Origin: Actinophytocola sp.
GTDB taxonomy: Bacteria > Actinomycetota > Actinomycetes > Mycobacteriales > Pseudonocardiaceae
NCBI GenBank assembly: GCA_009377475.1
Contig: WHTY01000001.1
Span: forward strand, 95,860-159,859
Length of the DNA stretch: 64,000 nucleotides
Reading direction: 5' to 3'
How positions within the stretch are numbered: position 1 is the first letter of the stretch; the number at the start of each line of letters is the position of its first letter. Positions 43,077 to 51,689 of the stretch are shown here, piece by piece. Below the pieces are notes generated by a model. That model worked only from the letters and a program-made list of their open reading frames with translations. It had not been told where the DNA came from and made no database searches. The position numbers were made by a program, and so were the translations under genes.

Positions 43077-45404
43077 ATGCACGCGGCTGACGACTCGGCG
43101 GCGGTCTCCCTGGCAGCGGCGCTCCGGTCGGCCACGCCCGACGAACTGGCCGCGCTCCTGCTTGCCAGGCGCGACCTCGCCACTCCCCCGCCCCCTGACT
43201 CCACCGTGCTCGCCACCCGCGCGGGCACGCCGGGGTCGGTAACGCGCGCGTGCGAGGAGCTGGACTCCGCGACGCTGGCCACGCTGGAGGCCCTGCTGCT
43301 GCTCGACGCCGACACCACGCCGGTCGCGGTGTCCGACGTCGCCGAGCTGCTCGGCACGCCGGGGTCGGTGGAGCGGCTACGGACGCTGGCGCTCGCATGG
43401 GACGCCGGGAACGGCATCGCGGTCGTGCCCGCCGCCCGCGACGTCCTCGGGCCGTACCCGGCTGGGCTCGGCCGTTCGCTGCCCGCGCTCGACGACGTCG
43501 ACCTCGACGCCGCGCTCGCGGAGGTGTCCGAGGAGGAGCGGTCGCTGCTGGACACGCTCGCCGCCGGTCCGCCGGTCGGCACCAGCCGGGACGCGTCCGT
43601 CGACGTCCCGCTGGCTGAGGCGACCACGCCGGTGCAGCGGCTGCTCGCGCGCGGCCTGCTGATGCGCCGGGACGCGACGACCGTGGAACTGCCTCGCCAG
43701 CTCGGCGTGCATCTGCGCGGCGGGGCGTTCCGGGCGTCTGTCTTGGCGCCGCCGTCGCTGGCCACCCGCGAGCACCCCACTGTGGATCAGACGGCGGCGG
43801 GCGAGGCGATGTCGCTGCTGCGCCACGTCGGCGACGTGCTGGAGTCGTGGGGCCGGGAGCCGCCGTCGGTGCTCAAGGCGGGCGGGCTCGGTGTGCGGGA
43901 GATCCGCCGGATGATGCGGGAGTTCGACGTCGACGAGCCGCGCGCGGTGCTGCTCGCGGAGCTGGTCGTCGGCGCGGGGCTGGTCGCGGAGAGCAGGGAC
44001 GAGGACGCCGTCTGGGTGCCGACGACGTTGACCGACACGTGGCTGGCCGCGCCGCCGTCCGGACAGTGGGCGTTGCTGGCCGACACGTGGCTGGCGCTGC
44101 CCCGGCTGCCGGGGCTGGCGTACGGCACGGCGGCGGGGCGGCAGGCGAGTGCGGGTGGTGCGACGGGTGGTGCGGTGCCTGCCGCCGCGTCGGGTGGCGC
44201 CGCCGGTGGCGCCGCCGACAAGCCACCGACGCCGTTGTCCGAGCGGTTGCGTCGCCCGCTCGCGCCGGTCGTCCGGCGCCGTGTGCTGCGCGCGCTCGCC
44301 GAGCTGCCGCCCGGCACCGGTGTCGACGTCGAGAGCCTGGCCGGCTACCTGGCGTGGCACGCGCCCCGGCGCGGCGGCAGGCTGCGCGACGACATCGTGC
44401 GCTGGACTGTGTCCGAGGCGACCGCGCTGGGGCTCGTGGCCCTCGGCGCGGCCACGACGGCGGCGCGGGCGTTGCTGATCGACAGCGAGACGGAATCCGA
44501 CGACGACCACCGCAGCCGCGCGGCGGACGCGATGGCCGGTGCGATGCCGGAGCCGGTGGACCACGTGCTGGTGCAGGCCGACCTCACCGTGGTCGCGCCA
44601 GGTCCGCTGGAGCCGTCGCTTGCCGCCGAGGTCAACGCGGTCGCGGACGCGGAGTCCACCGGGCACGCGACGGTGTACCGGGTCAGCGAGGCGTCCGTGC
44701 GCCGCGCGCTGGACACCGGACGGACGGCGGCCGAGCTGCATGAGCTGTTCGCGTCGCGGTCGGCGACGCCGGTGCCCCAGTCGTTGACGTATCTGATCGA
44801 CGACGTCGCCCGCCGTCACGGCAGGCTGCGCGGCGGTGCGTGTGCGTCGTTCCTGCGGTGCGACGACGAGGCGCTGCTCGCGGAGGTCCTGGCCGGTCCC
44901 GCCGCCGCGGCGCTCCGCCTGCGGGCGATCGCGCCGACGGTCGTCGTCAGCGACCTACCGCTGGGCGACGTCATGACCGGCCTGCGCGAGCATGGCTTCA
45001 CCCCGGCGGCGGAAGGCCCGGACGGTCGGGTGATCGACCTGCGACAACCCGGTCGGCGGATTCCCGCGCGCAACCGCGCCGCTCGCGCGTCGCGTGGCGG
45101 CGGCGCGCGGCAGGTCGCTGACGTGGTGGAACGGATCAAAGCAGGCGACCGCGCCGCCGCCTCCCGCCACGGCGCGGGTGTCCGCAACGCGTCCGGCACC
45201 GGGGACACGTCGGCGACGCTCGCGCTGCTCAGCGAGGCCGCGCGCGGCGGGCAGCAGGTCTGGATCGGACTGGTCGACGCCCACGGCACCGCGACGCAGC
45301 GCGTCGTCACGCCGGTGCGGCTCTCCGTCGGGATGTTGGAGGGCGACAGCGCCGAGCGCTTCCCCCTCCACCGCATCACGTCCGCCGCCCTGGTCGACGA
45401 CTGA
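43077..45404 (+). CDS. helicase C-terminal/XPB-associated domain protein
   Basis: Protein of about 775 residues, homologous by position and layout to Rv0862c. It is leucine/alanine-rich and helical. A C-terminal part with DHVLVQADLTVVAPGPLEPS, YRVSEASVRRALDTGRTAAE, LTYLIDDVARRHGRLRGG and a WYL-like end (GGQQVWIGLVDAHGTATQRV) matches the XPB/Ssl2-like helicase-associated domain seen next to ercc3. There are no helicase Walker motifs. The ATG 43077 and GTG 43074 starts have no Shine-Dalgarno, suggesting a leaderless mRNA. A low-complexity tract at ~359-386 (GGATGGAVPAAASGGAAGG) and one degenerate family A repeat (45188-45212) are present. Confidence 0.8.
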   Translation: MHAADDSAAVSLAAALRSATPDELAALLLARRDLATPPPPDSTVLATRAGTPGSVTRACEELDSATLATLEALLLLDADTTPVAVSDVAELLGTPGSVERLRTLALAWDAGNGIAVVPAARDVLGPYPAGLGRSLPALDDVDLDAALAEVSEEERSLLDTLAAGPPVGTSRDASVDVPLAEATTPVQRLLARGLLMRRDATTVELPRQLGVHLRGGAFRASVLAPPSLATREHPTVDQTAAGEAMSLLRHVGDVLESWGREPPSVLKAGGLGVREIRRMMREFDVDEPRAVLLAELVVGAGLVAESRDEDAVWVPTTLTDTWLAAPPSGQWALLADTWLALPRLPGLAYGTAAGRQASAGGATGGAVPAAASGGAAGGAADKPPTPLSERLRRPLAPVVRRRVLRALAELPPGTGVDVESLAGYLAWHAPRRGGRLRDDIVRWTVSEATALGLVALGAATTAARALLIDSETESDDDHRSRAADAMAGAMPEPVDHVLVQADLTVVAPGPLEPSLAAEVNAVADAESTGHATVYRVSEASVRRALDTGRTAAELHELFASRSATPVPQSLTYLIDDVARRHGRLRGGACASFLRCDDEALLAEVLAGPAAAALRLRAIAPTVVVSDLPLGDVMTGLREHGFTPAAEGPDGRVIDLRQPGRRIPARNRAARASRGGGARQVADVVERIKAGDRAAASRHGAGVRNASGTGDTSATLALLSEAARGGQQVWIGLVDAHGTATQRVVTPVRLSVGMLEGDSAERFPLHRITSAALVDD

Positions 45405-45419
45405 GCGCCCCCTTCGCAC

Positions 45420-45524
45420 GCCGTGTCCCCCGCTCAGCACGCCGTGTCCCCCGTTCCCGACGCCGTGTCCCCCGTTCAGCACGCCGTGTCCGTCACTCCC
45501 GACGCCGTGCCCCCCGTTCGGGAC
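45420..45524. repeat. family A 21-bp tandem array, five units
   Basis: Units start at 45420, 45441, 45462, 45483 and 45504. Each begins GCCGTG followed by YCCCCCGTTC-like sequence and ends in CAC, GAC or GGAC. The array lies just after the helicase-associated gene's stop, in a 308-bp gap between convergent genes. Confidence 0.9.
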
Positions 45525-45613
45525 GGCATGTGTTTGAGCACCGTAAGTCGGAACAAACCCCACCGGACGTCAGAACTCACCGCACCACAACCCGGAACTC
45601 GCGCCCCCGGAAG

Positions 45614-45697
45614 GTGCAACTCGCGGCCAACAAGGTGCAACTCGCGGCCAATAAGGTGAGACTCGCGCGGGATACGGTGAGACTCGCCGAAACCCGC
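45614..45697. repeat. family B 21-bp tandem array, four units
   Basis: Units at 45614, 45635, 45656 and 45677. The first two begin GTGCAACTCGCGGCCAACAA and GTGCAACTCGCGGCCAATAA, the last two GTGAGACTCGC. The only other content of this gap (45405-45712) is the family A array; no gene is supported. Confidence 0.9.
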
Positions 45698-45712
45698 GCC
45701 GGACCTCCCGGC

Positions 45713-46132
45713 TTACAGCTCGTGGAGGCTGCGGAGTAGGCGTTCGGTGAACTCACGAGACGACTTGTCGCCGAACGCCAGTCCCGGCTGGTGGACGTTC
45801 ACCAGCCCTGCCTCGGCCATGTCCGCCACGATCACCTTCACCACGCCGAGCGGCAGTCCCAGCTCGGCGACGATGTCCGACACCGTGCGGGCGTGCACGC
45901 AGAAGTCGCAGATGGTGCGGTGTTCCACGGCGCGCACGCCGTCGTAACGTCTGCCCCGCTCGCTGGTGGTGACCGTCGCTTCCAACGGGAGGTTGCGATC
46001 CGGGCGGGTGCGGCCGCGCGTGCGCGCGTACGGCCGGGCGAGCGAGACCTGCCGTTGCGCGGGCGGCACGACAGGCGCCTGATCCTGCACCGGATAGAAG
46101 CTCGCCTCGTCGTTGTTCGTCATGTTCATCAT
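45713..46132 (-). CDS. DUF742 conservon protein (CvnC-like)
   Basis: Protein of 139 residues. The DUF742 winged-helix module covers about residues 30-139: SLARPYARTRGRTRPDRNLP, EHRTICDFCVHARTVSDIVA, ELGLPLGVVKVIVADMAEAG, LVNVHQPG and FTERLLRSLHEL. Third gene of a sensor kinase-roadblock-DUF742 operon, whose start overlaps the roadblock stop. In canonical conservons a CvnD-type small GTPase follows; here the next DNA is repeats and a convergent gene. Confidence 0.88.
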   Translation of the reverse strand: MMNMTNNDEASFYPVQDQAPVVPPAQRQVSLARPYARTRGRTRPDRNLPLEATVTTSERGRRYDGVRAVEHRTICDFCVHARTVSDIVAELGLPLGVVKVIVADMAEAGLVNVHQPGLAFGDKSSREFTERLLRSLHEL

Positions 46133-46557
46133 CGTCGTGCCCCCTTGTCACCCTGTGCTTGGTGCGCTGCGCGTGGCACCTTGTCGACCAGCGACTCGGT
46201 CAACATGGCTATCTCGTAGGCCACCGTTGCCAGTTCGGACCTCGGCGAAGCCAACGCGGCGACAACGGCGCCATCGTGCACCGACATGAGGTACAGATAC
46301 CCCCGCTCCATCTCGATGACGGTCTGGTTCACCGCGCCCCCGGTGAAGCAGTCCGCCGCGCTTCCCGCCATGTACATCAGACTGGACGCGATCGCGGACA
46401 GCTGCTCGGCTCGGTCCCTCGGCAGCTCAGCGGACGCCGCCAGCGGCAGCCCGTCGTATCCCACGAGAACCGCGTGCGCGATCCCGTCAACTCGTCGTGC
46501 GAAGTCCGTGAGCAGCGAGTCAATGGTCCCGGTTGACTGCCCAGCGGACGATGTCAC
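46129..46557 (-). CDS. roadblock/LC7 domain protein (CvnB-like)
   Basis: Protein of 142 residues of the roadblock/LC7 family, which regulates MglA-like and CvnD GTPases. The fold covers nearly the whole protein: LLTDFARRVDGIAHAVLVGY, DGLPLAASAELPRDRAEQLS, AIASSLMYMAGSAADCF, RGYLYLMSVHDGAVVAALAS and LATVAYEIAMLTESLV. GTG 46557 overlaps the kinase stop by one base. Operon position 2. Its usual GTPase partner is not encoded in this locus. Confidence 0.92.
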   Translation of the reverse strand: MTSSAGQSTGTIDSLLTDFARRVDGIAHAVLVGYDGLPLAASAELPRDRAEQLSAIASSLMYMAGSAADCFTGGAVNQTVIEMERGYLYLMSVHDGAVVAALASPRSELATVAYEIAMLTESLVDKVPRAAHQAQGDKGARR

Positions 46558-49500
46558 TATCCCTCCTTGCCTCCTGATCCGACTCGTTCATCGAGCCATT
46601 GCTGTCCCACGCCCACGGTGGCCCGTTGACCCGAATTAGCGTATTCCCCATCGCTGCCCTGTCGAGCCCGCTGCATGCCCTCCGACAGGCTGCGCATCCT
46701 GCTCCGAACCGCGTCGGGCGCCCGTGAAATGACATCGGTTGGCATGGACACGTCGTCAACGTCTGTCGCAACGTCGAGATCTCCGCTGAGCAGGTCGGAT
46801 GCCGGGTCGGGCCGGTCGGTGTCACCCACATGAGGAGCGTCGAGATCCGCCTCGGCGAGATCGAGTTCACCCTGTGATGGCGGCGCGAATTCGGCGGCCG
46901 ATCGCGACACACCAATGTCCGCAGAGTTCACCCCATTGGCCGCATCATCCGGTTGGTACGTCCACATCGTGGACCCCGCCGGCCGCTCAGCTGGCTCTGG
47001 CTCCCATGTGGACGGCGCCACGGACGGTTCGACGTCGTCCGATGCGGACGCCGGTTCGAACCCGTTGACACCTTCGCGCAGTACGTCCTTTGTGTCCGGT
47101 GCGTGCGGGTACGACGACACCGGCACCGCGTCAGGCGCCGGCCGAAACCGTGGCACGAACGTGGACTCGGCCGCGTAGTCGTCGGGGTCAGATGCCGGTT
47201 CCGGCTCGGCGTCGCGCTCCGGTTCGACGGCCGTGTCCGGCGCGACGGCCTGCTGCGGCTCACCGACGTGTTCCGGCACGTCGGGAGGCGCGGTCGCTGA
47301 CTGCGGCTCGGCGGCGGCCGGCTCGCGATCGTCCACCCACCATTGCGAAACCGGCTCGGCGAACCGCCCGGACGTTTCGGATGTCGGGTAACCCGACTCG
47401 CTGGGCGCGAGGTGCGACGCAAGATCGGAGACGACCCGCTTGCTGCGGCCGGTGACCGCGTCGAGCACGGCGAGCAAGCCGGAGTTGTCGCCGGTGGCAG
47501 CGTCCTCCGCGTCGTGGTCGGCCGCGTCGTAGTCGGCAGTGGTCGCGACGTCGGGCGCCGCGTCCCGTTCGGGCGTTGTGTCCCATTCGGACGATGGCGC
47601 GTCCGCGTAGGGCGACGGCGTGGCGAACTCGGCAAGGTGTTCCGCGCCATCGGACGCCGCTGCTGGTTCGCCATCGTCGGTGGACCTGGACGCGACGTCG
47701 GCACTCGTGGACTCGGACGCGACGTCGGCGCCAGCGGACGGAGCGGGCTCGGCGTCCAGCACCGCATCGAAGAACGAGTCCAGGACGGTTTCCGCCTCGA
47801 TTGTCGATTTCCGCACGGGCCGCATCTTCGGCTTGGTGATCGCGCCCGGCCCGGAGTCGGCCGCCACGTCCTCGGGTGAATCCGACTCCGCCGACGGTTC
47901 CATCGACCACTCCGGCACCGCGACCCCGCCGTCCCGCTCGGCAGCGTCCGACTGACCGCGGACGTCAGCGCGATCCGGCTGGGCGCCAGCACCCGCAGAC
48001 GGCTCGGCCGACGCCTCGCCAGCAACCGAAGCCTCGGCCGACGCCGCCGCGTCTCCGGCTTCCCCCTCCGGCAACGACCACACCGGACGCGACGGCCCGG
48101 TGTACAGCCCCGGCAGCTCCGGCTCGTCATCGCCCTCGCGGAACCACCTTGTCAGCAGGTCCTTGTACACCGGAAGCCGCTCGGTGGGCTGGTCGTCGTC
48201 TAGCGGGTGGTGGGCGGCGCCCTCGTCGGAGTGCATCGACCGCTGGGTCACCACCGGCGCGCGCTTCGGCGGCCCGGACCCCTGGTTCTTGCGCGACCGC
48301 ACCGTGACGGTGTCCAGCCACTCCGGCCGCCTGCCCGGCTCGGTCGACGGCCCGCGCTCGGTCTCATCGGACAGCTCGCCGATCACCTGCGCCGGCACAA
48401 GCACGGACGCCGTCAGCCCGCCGGTCGGCGCGTGCCGCAGCCGCACCTCGAGCCCGTTGCGCTGCGCCAGCCTGCCGACGACGTACAGCCCCATCTTCCG
48501 GGACGCCTCGACGTCGATCTCCGGCAACTCGGCGAGCCGCGCGTTGGCCGAGTCGATCGCCTCCTGCGACATGCCCGGCCCGCTGTCGGTGATCTCGATG
48601 AGCCACGCGCCGTTCTTGGCGACCGAGCTGGACAGCGTGACCACGGTCTCCTGCGGTGAGCCGTTGGTGGCGTTCTCCAGCAGCTCGGAGATCACGTGCA
48701 CCACGTCGCTGACGACGTCGCCGCGCACCGCGACGTCCGGCACCGACGCCAGCTCCACCCGCTGGTACTGCTCGATCTCGGACAGCGCAGCCCCGATCAC
48801 CTCGGACGTCGCCACGGTGCCCGGCAGCATCCTTGCGAAATCGTTGCCGGTCAGCACCAGCAGGTTCTCGCAGATCCGGCGCGACCGCGTCGCGAGGTGG
48901 TCCAGCTCGAACAACGAGGCCAGCGTGTCCGGGTCCTGTTCCTCGGCCTCCATCCGGTCGAGCATGTCGAGCTGCCGGTCGGCCAGCTCCTGCCCGCGCC
49001 GCGACAGGTTGACGAACATCGAGTTGACGTTGCTGCGCAGCTCGGCCTGCTCGGTGGCGAGCCGGATCGCCTCGCCGTGCACCGCGTCGAACGCGCGGGC
49101 GACGTGGCCGACCTCGTCGTTGCTGTTCACCGGGACCGGGGCGACGGTAGCCGACCGCGCGGCGTGCGGATCGACGAGCAGCCCGTGCACCGCGGCGGGC
49201 AGCCGGTACTCCGCCACCTCGAGCGCGGTGCTGCGCAAGGTGCGCAACGGCCGCAGCAACGACCGCGCGATGACCAGCGCGAGCAGCATCGCGATCAGCA
49301 ACACGCCGATGACGATCGCGCTGTCGCGGAGGGCGGCGGTCCTGGCGTCGGCGGCGAGCGCCTCGGTCCGCTGCTGCGTCTGGACAAGCAACGCCTCCTC
49401 GACCTTGCGGACGAGGTTGATCGTGTAGGTCGACGACGTCTCCCAGCGCGCGGGATCGAGACCGTCGAACGACTGGCCGGTCTCGGTGCGGACCAGCGCC

Positions 49501-50405
49501 GACTCGATGATGTCGTTGCGCTGGTCGACGATCAGGCCGGTGACGGTATCCTCGTACGTCCGCTGCTGCGCCGGTGTCGCGAACTTGCGGAAGTCGGTGC
49601 GCCACGCCTCGGCCTCCGCGGTGGCCGCGCTGAGTCGCCGTTCCCTGTCGGAGCTGAGCGAGCCTTTGACCAGCGCCTCCGCGACGATCGCGCGGGCGAC
49701 CGACAGCTGGTCCTTCACCCGCGACACCGCGGAGCCAGCCAGTTGCAGCCGCACCAGCTCCGGTTCGTTGATCGTGGCGACGGACTGCTCCCGCGAGGAC
49801 AGTAGCGTGGATATCAACTCGCTGTACGACCGCAGCACCGCGTCGGCGGGGTAGGCAGCGTGCTGCGCGCCGTACCGCAGCTTGGACAGGTCGTCGAGGC
49901 GTTCGCGCAGCGTCTCGAAGCGGTCCGTCGCGTCGGGAGTGAGCTCCGCCTTGGAGGCGGCGACCACCTTGCTGAAGTCGCCGAGTTCCTTGTCGACGCG
50001 GTCGCGTTGCTTCGCCAGCTCGGCGGGTGTGCCCTGCCTGCCGCGCGCGATGTGGCGGACGGTCAGGTCGCGTTCCCGCTGCAGGACGTGCACCAACGAT
50101 GCGACGGCGGTGTCGGTGTGCACCTGCGCGGACAGCTCGGCCAGCTCACCCGCCGATGCCACCTGGCTGTGGAACCGCATCCCGATCAGCACGAGGGCGG
50201 TCATGGTCGGCACGAGCAGCGCGGCGGTGAGTTTGGTGCGCAATGACCAGTTCCGCAGCCGCCACCGGCCACCGGTGACGCCGGGGCTCAGCCAGCGCAG
50301 CCGAGAGCGTGGCTCACGCCACGTGCTCTTGCCCTCACTCTCGGCCGATCCCGCCGAGGCGCGTCGCGTCGCGTCATCGGGGTGAGCGGTCGCGCGTCGG
50401 GGCAC
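46557..50405 (-). CDS. nitrate/nitrite-sensing-domain histidine kinase-like protein (CvnA-like)
   Basis: Membrane sensor of about 1282 residues. TM1 is near residues 60-80 (LTAALLVPTMTALVLIGMRF). An extracytoplasmic helical NIT-like sensing domain runs to ~345 and TM2 follows (DSAIVIGVLLIAMLLALVIA). A HAMP-like linker and a dimerisation region come next (NVNSMFVNLSRRGQELADRQ). The ATPase domain near 570-680 has VIHVISELLENATNGSPQET (N box), LIEITDSGPGMSQEAIDSAN (G1) and KMGLYVVGRLAQRNGLEV (G2). The last ~550 residues are disordered and acidic. GTG 50405 has GAAGGA seven bases upstream; GTG 50450 is an alternative. Confidence 0.85.
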   Translation of the reverse strand: MPRRATAHPDDATRRASAGSAESEGKSTWREPRSRLRWLSPGVTGGRWRLRNWSLRTKLTAALLVPTMTALVLIGMRFHSQVASAGELAELSAQVHTDTAVASLVHVLQRERDLTVRHIARGRQGTPAELAKQRDRVDKELGDFSKVVAASKAELTPDATDRFETLRERLDDLSKLRYGAQHAAYPADAVLRSYSELISTLLSSREQSVATINEPELVRLQLAGSAVSRVKDQLSVARAIVAEALVKGSLSSDRERRLSAATAEAEAWRTDFRKFATPAQQRTYEDTVTGLIVDQRNDIIESALVRTETGQSFDGLDPARWETSSTYTINLVRKVEEALLVQTQQRTEALAADARTAALRDSAIVIGVLLIAMLLALVIARSLLRPLRTLRSTALEVAEYRLPAAVHGLLVDPHAARSATVAPVPVNSNDEVGHVARAFDAVHGEAIRLATEQAELRSNVNSMFVNLSRRGQELADRQLDMLDRMEAEEQDPDTLASLFELDHLATRSRRICENLLVLTGNDFARMLPGTVATSEVIGAALSEIEQYQRVELASVPDVAVRGDVVSDVVHVISELLENATNGSPQETVVTLSSSVAKNGAWLIEITDSGPGMSQEAIDSANARLAELPEIDVEASRKMGLYVVGRLAQRNGLEVRLRHAPTGGLTASVLVPAQVIGELSDETERGPSTEPGRRPEWLDTVTVRSRKNQGSGPPKRAPVVTQRSMHSDEGAAHHPLDDDQPTERLPVYKDLLTRWFREGDDEPELPGLYTGPSRPVWSLPEGEAGDAAASAEASVAGEASAEPSAGAGAQPDRADVRGQSDAAERDGGVAVPEWSMEPSAESDSPEDVAADSGPGAITKPKMRPVRKSTIEAETVLDSFFDAVLDAEPAPSAGADVASESTSADVASRSTDDGEPAAASDGAEHLAEFATPSPYADAPSSEWDTTPERDAAPDVATTADYDAADHDAEDAATGDNSGLLAVLDAVTGRSKRVVSDLASHLAPSESGYPTSETSGRFAEPVSQWWVDDREPAAAEPQSATAPPDVPEHVGEPQQAVAPDTAVEPERDAEPEPASDPDDYAAESTFVPRFRPAPDAVPVSSYPHAPDTKDVLREGVNGFEPASASDDVEPSVAPSTWEPEPAERPAGSTMWTYQPDDAANGVNSADIGVSRSAAEFAPPSQGELDLAEADLDAPHVGDTDRPDPASDLLSGDLDVATDVDDVSMPTDVISRAPDAVRSRMRSLSEGMQRARQGSDGEYANSGQRATVGVGQQWLDERVGSGGKEG

Positions 50406-50679
50406 ACTGCTGTCCTTCTCGGATCTTCTCAACTCGTCCACTGGGACCACGGTCGCCGCACCAGACTTCGTTGTCGCGCTGTGCGGGGCAGCGGTAGCTG
50501 GAGAGTAGCTGCCCCGGTTGTTCCCGAAAAGGGCGTGTCCCGTGCATCAGCACGTGCTGGAACGCCGTGTTGATCACGCTCGGCGGCGGCGCGAGGTGCC
50601 ACGAAAGGCGGATTACAGCGCGCGCTGAGCCGATAGAATCGCCGGACACCTGCACAACTGCCGAGAGCGGAAGGTCTGC

Positions 50680-51663
50680 ATGCGGCGCACGACGAGCCAT
50701 GGTCCGCCGCACCGTCACCGCCTCGGCGTCATGATCATGCTCCTCGCGGTGTTGGCATCTTGTTCAGTGATCTCACCCGAACGGCGGCATAGTTCCGTGG
50801 AGCTGGCGACATTGCGCGTCGCCGTCACCCGCGCGATCGCCACCGCGCCGCTGCGGCTCGCCGTGCGGCACCAGATGTTCGAAAGCTCGGGGCTGACGGT
50901 CCGGCTCGTCGAGCAGTCGAGCCAGCAGCGCGCGCTCACGGCGTTGTGGAAAGACAAGGTCGACGTCGCGTTCACCGGCAACGTCGCCGTCCTCAAGGCG
51001 GTCGCGAACGGCGCGGACGTCCAACTCCAGGGCGAGGCCTACATCGCGGGCCCCGACACGATGGGCCTGGTCACGCTGCCCGGCACCGGTTACGACGAGC
51101 CGACGGCGAAGCCAGCGCCCCGGATCGCGGTGGACCGCCTCGGCGGGCTCGGCATGCTCACCACCCGCTCCCGGCTGGCGACCGAGGGTGTCGACCCCGA
51201 CGCGATCCAGTTCACCGCCATGCCGTTCGACGCGATGATGGCCGCGCTCCGCACGCGGGAGATCGACGCGGCATGGCTGACCGAACCGGACATCAGCCGC
51301 GCGCAGCAGGAGTTCGGCGCGCGGATCGTGACCGACACGGCACGCGGCGCGATGCTGGACTTCCCGATGTCGAGCTACGTGGCCACCGGAACGAAAGCGG
51401 CGAAGTATCCGACGTCGTTCGCGGTGTTCCGCGATGTGCTGACCGAGGCGCAGCAGCTCGCGGAGGACACCACCGAGGTGCGCGACATCCTCGGATCGTT
51501 CTCCTTCCTTGACAAGACGGCGGCGGCGCTCGTCGCGCTCGGCACGTTCCCGACGTCACTCAACGCCGTCCGGCTGCAGCGGGTGGCGGACCTCATGCAC
51601 GACGGCGGGATCGTGCGCAGACGCATCGACGTCAGCGCGCTGGTGCCGCACAGCGACGCCTGA
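50680..51663 (+). CDS. ABC-type substrate-binding lipoprotein (NMT1/SsuA-like), orphan
   Basis: Protein of 327 residues. A lipoprotein signal (RLGVMIMLLAVLASCSVISP, lipobox LASC) precedes a type II binding-protein fold: LRVAVTRAIATAPLRLAVRH, VRLVEQSSQQRALTALWKDK, VDVAFTGNVAVLKAVANGAD, and MPFDAMMAALRTREIDAAWL, as in NMT1/SsuA proteins for nitrate, sulfonate or pyrimidine precursors. No permease or ATPase is adjacent. It is divergent from the NIT-domain kinase, so it may present a ligand to that sensor; inference only. ATG 50680 with GGAAGG. Confidence 0.8.
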   Translation: MRRTTSHGPPHRHRLGVMIMLLAVLASCSVISPERRHSSVELATLRVAVTRAIATAPLRLAVRHQMFESSGLTVRLVEQSSQQRALTALWKDKVDVAFTGNVAVLKAVANGADVQLQGEAYIAGPDTMGLVTLPGTGYDEPTAKPAPRIAVDRLGGLGMLTTRSRLATEGVDPDAIQFTAMPFDAMMAALRTREIDAAWLTEPDISRAQQEFGARIVTDTARGAMLDFPMSSYVATGTKAAKYPTSFAVFRDVLTEAQQLAEDTTEVRDILGSFSFLDKTAAALVALGTFPTSLNAVRLQRVADLMHDGGIVRRRIDVSALVPHSDA

Positions 51664-51689
51664 CGGCTGAGGACGTATAAGTTGGGAGT

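Noticed and set aside
45420..45697. Tandem 21-bp arrays as a CRISPR array
   Set aside because: Units are contiguous with no unique spacers and are too short for CRISPR repeats; no cas genes are near.
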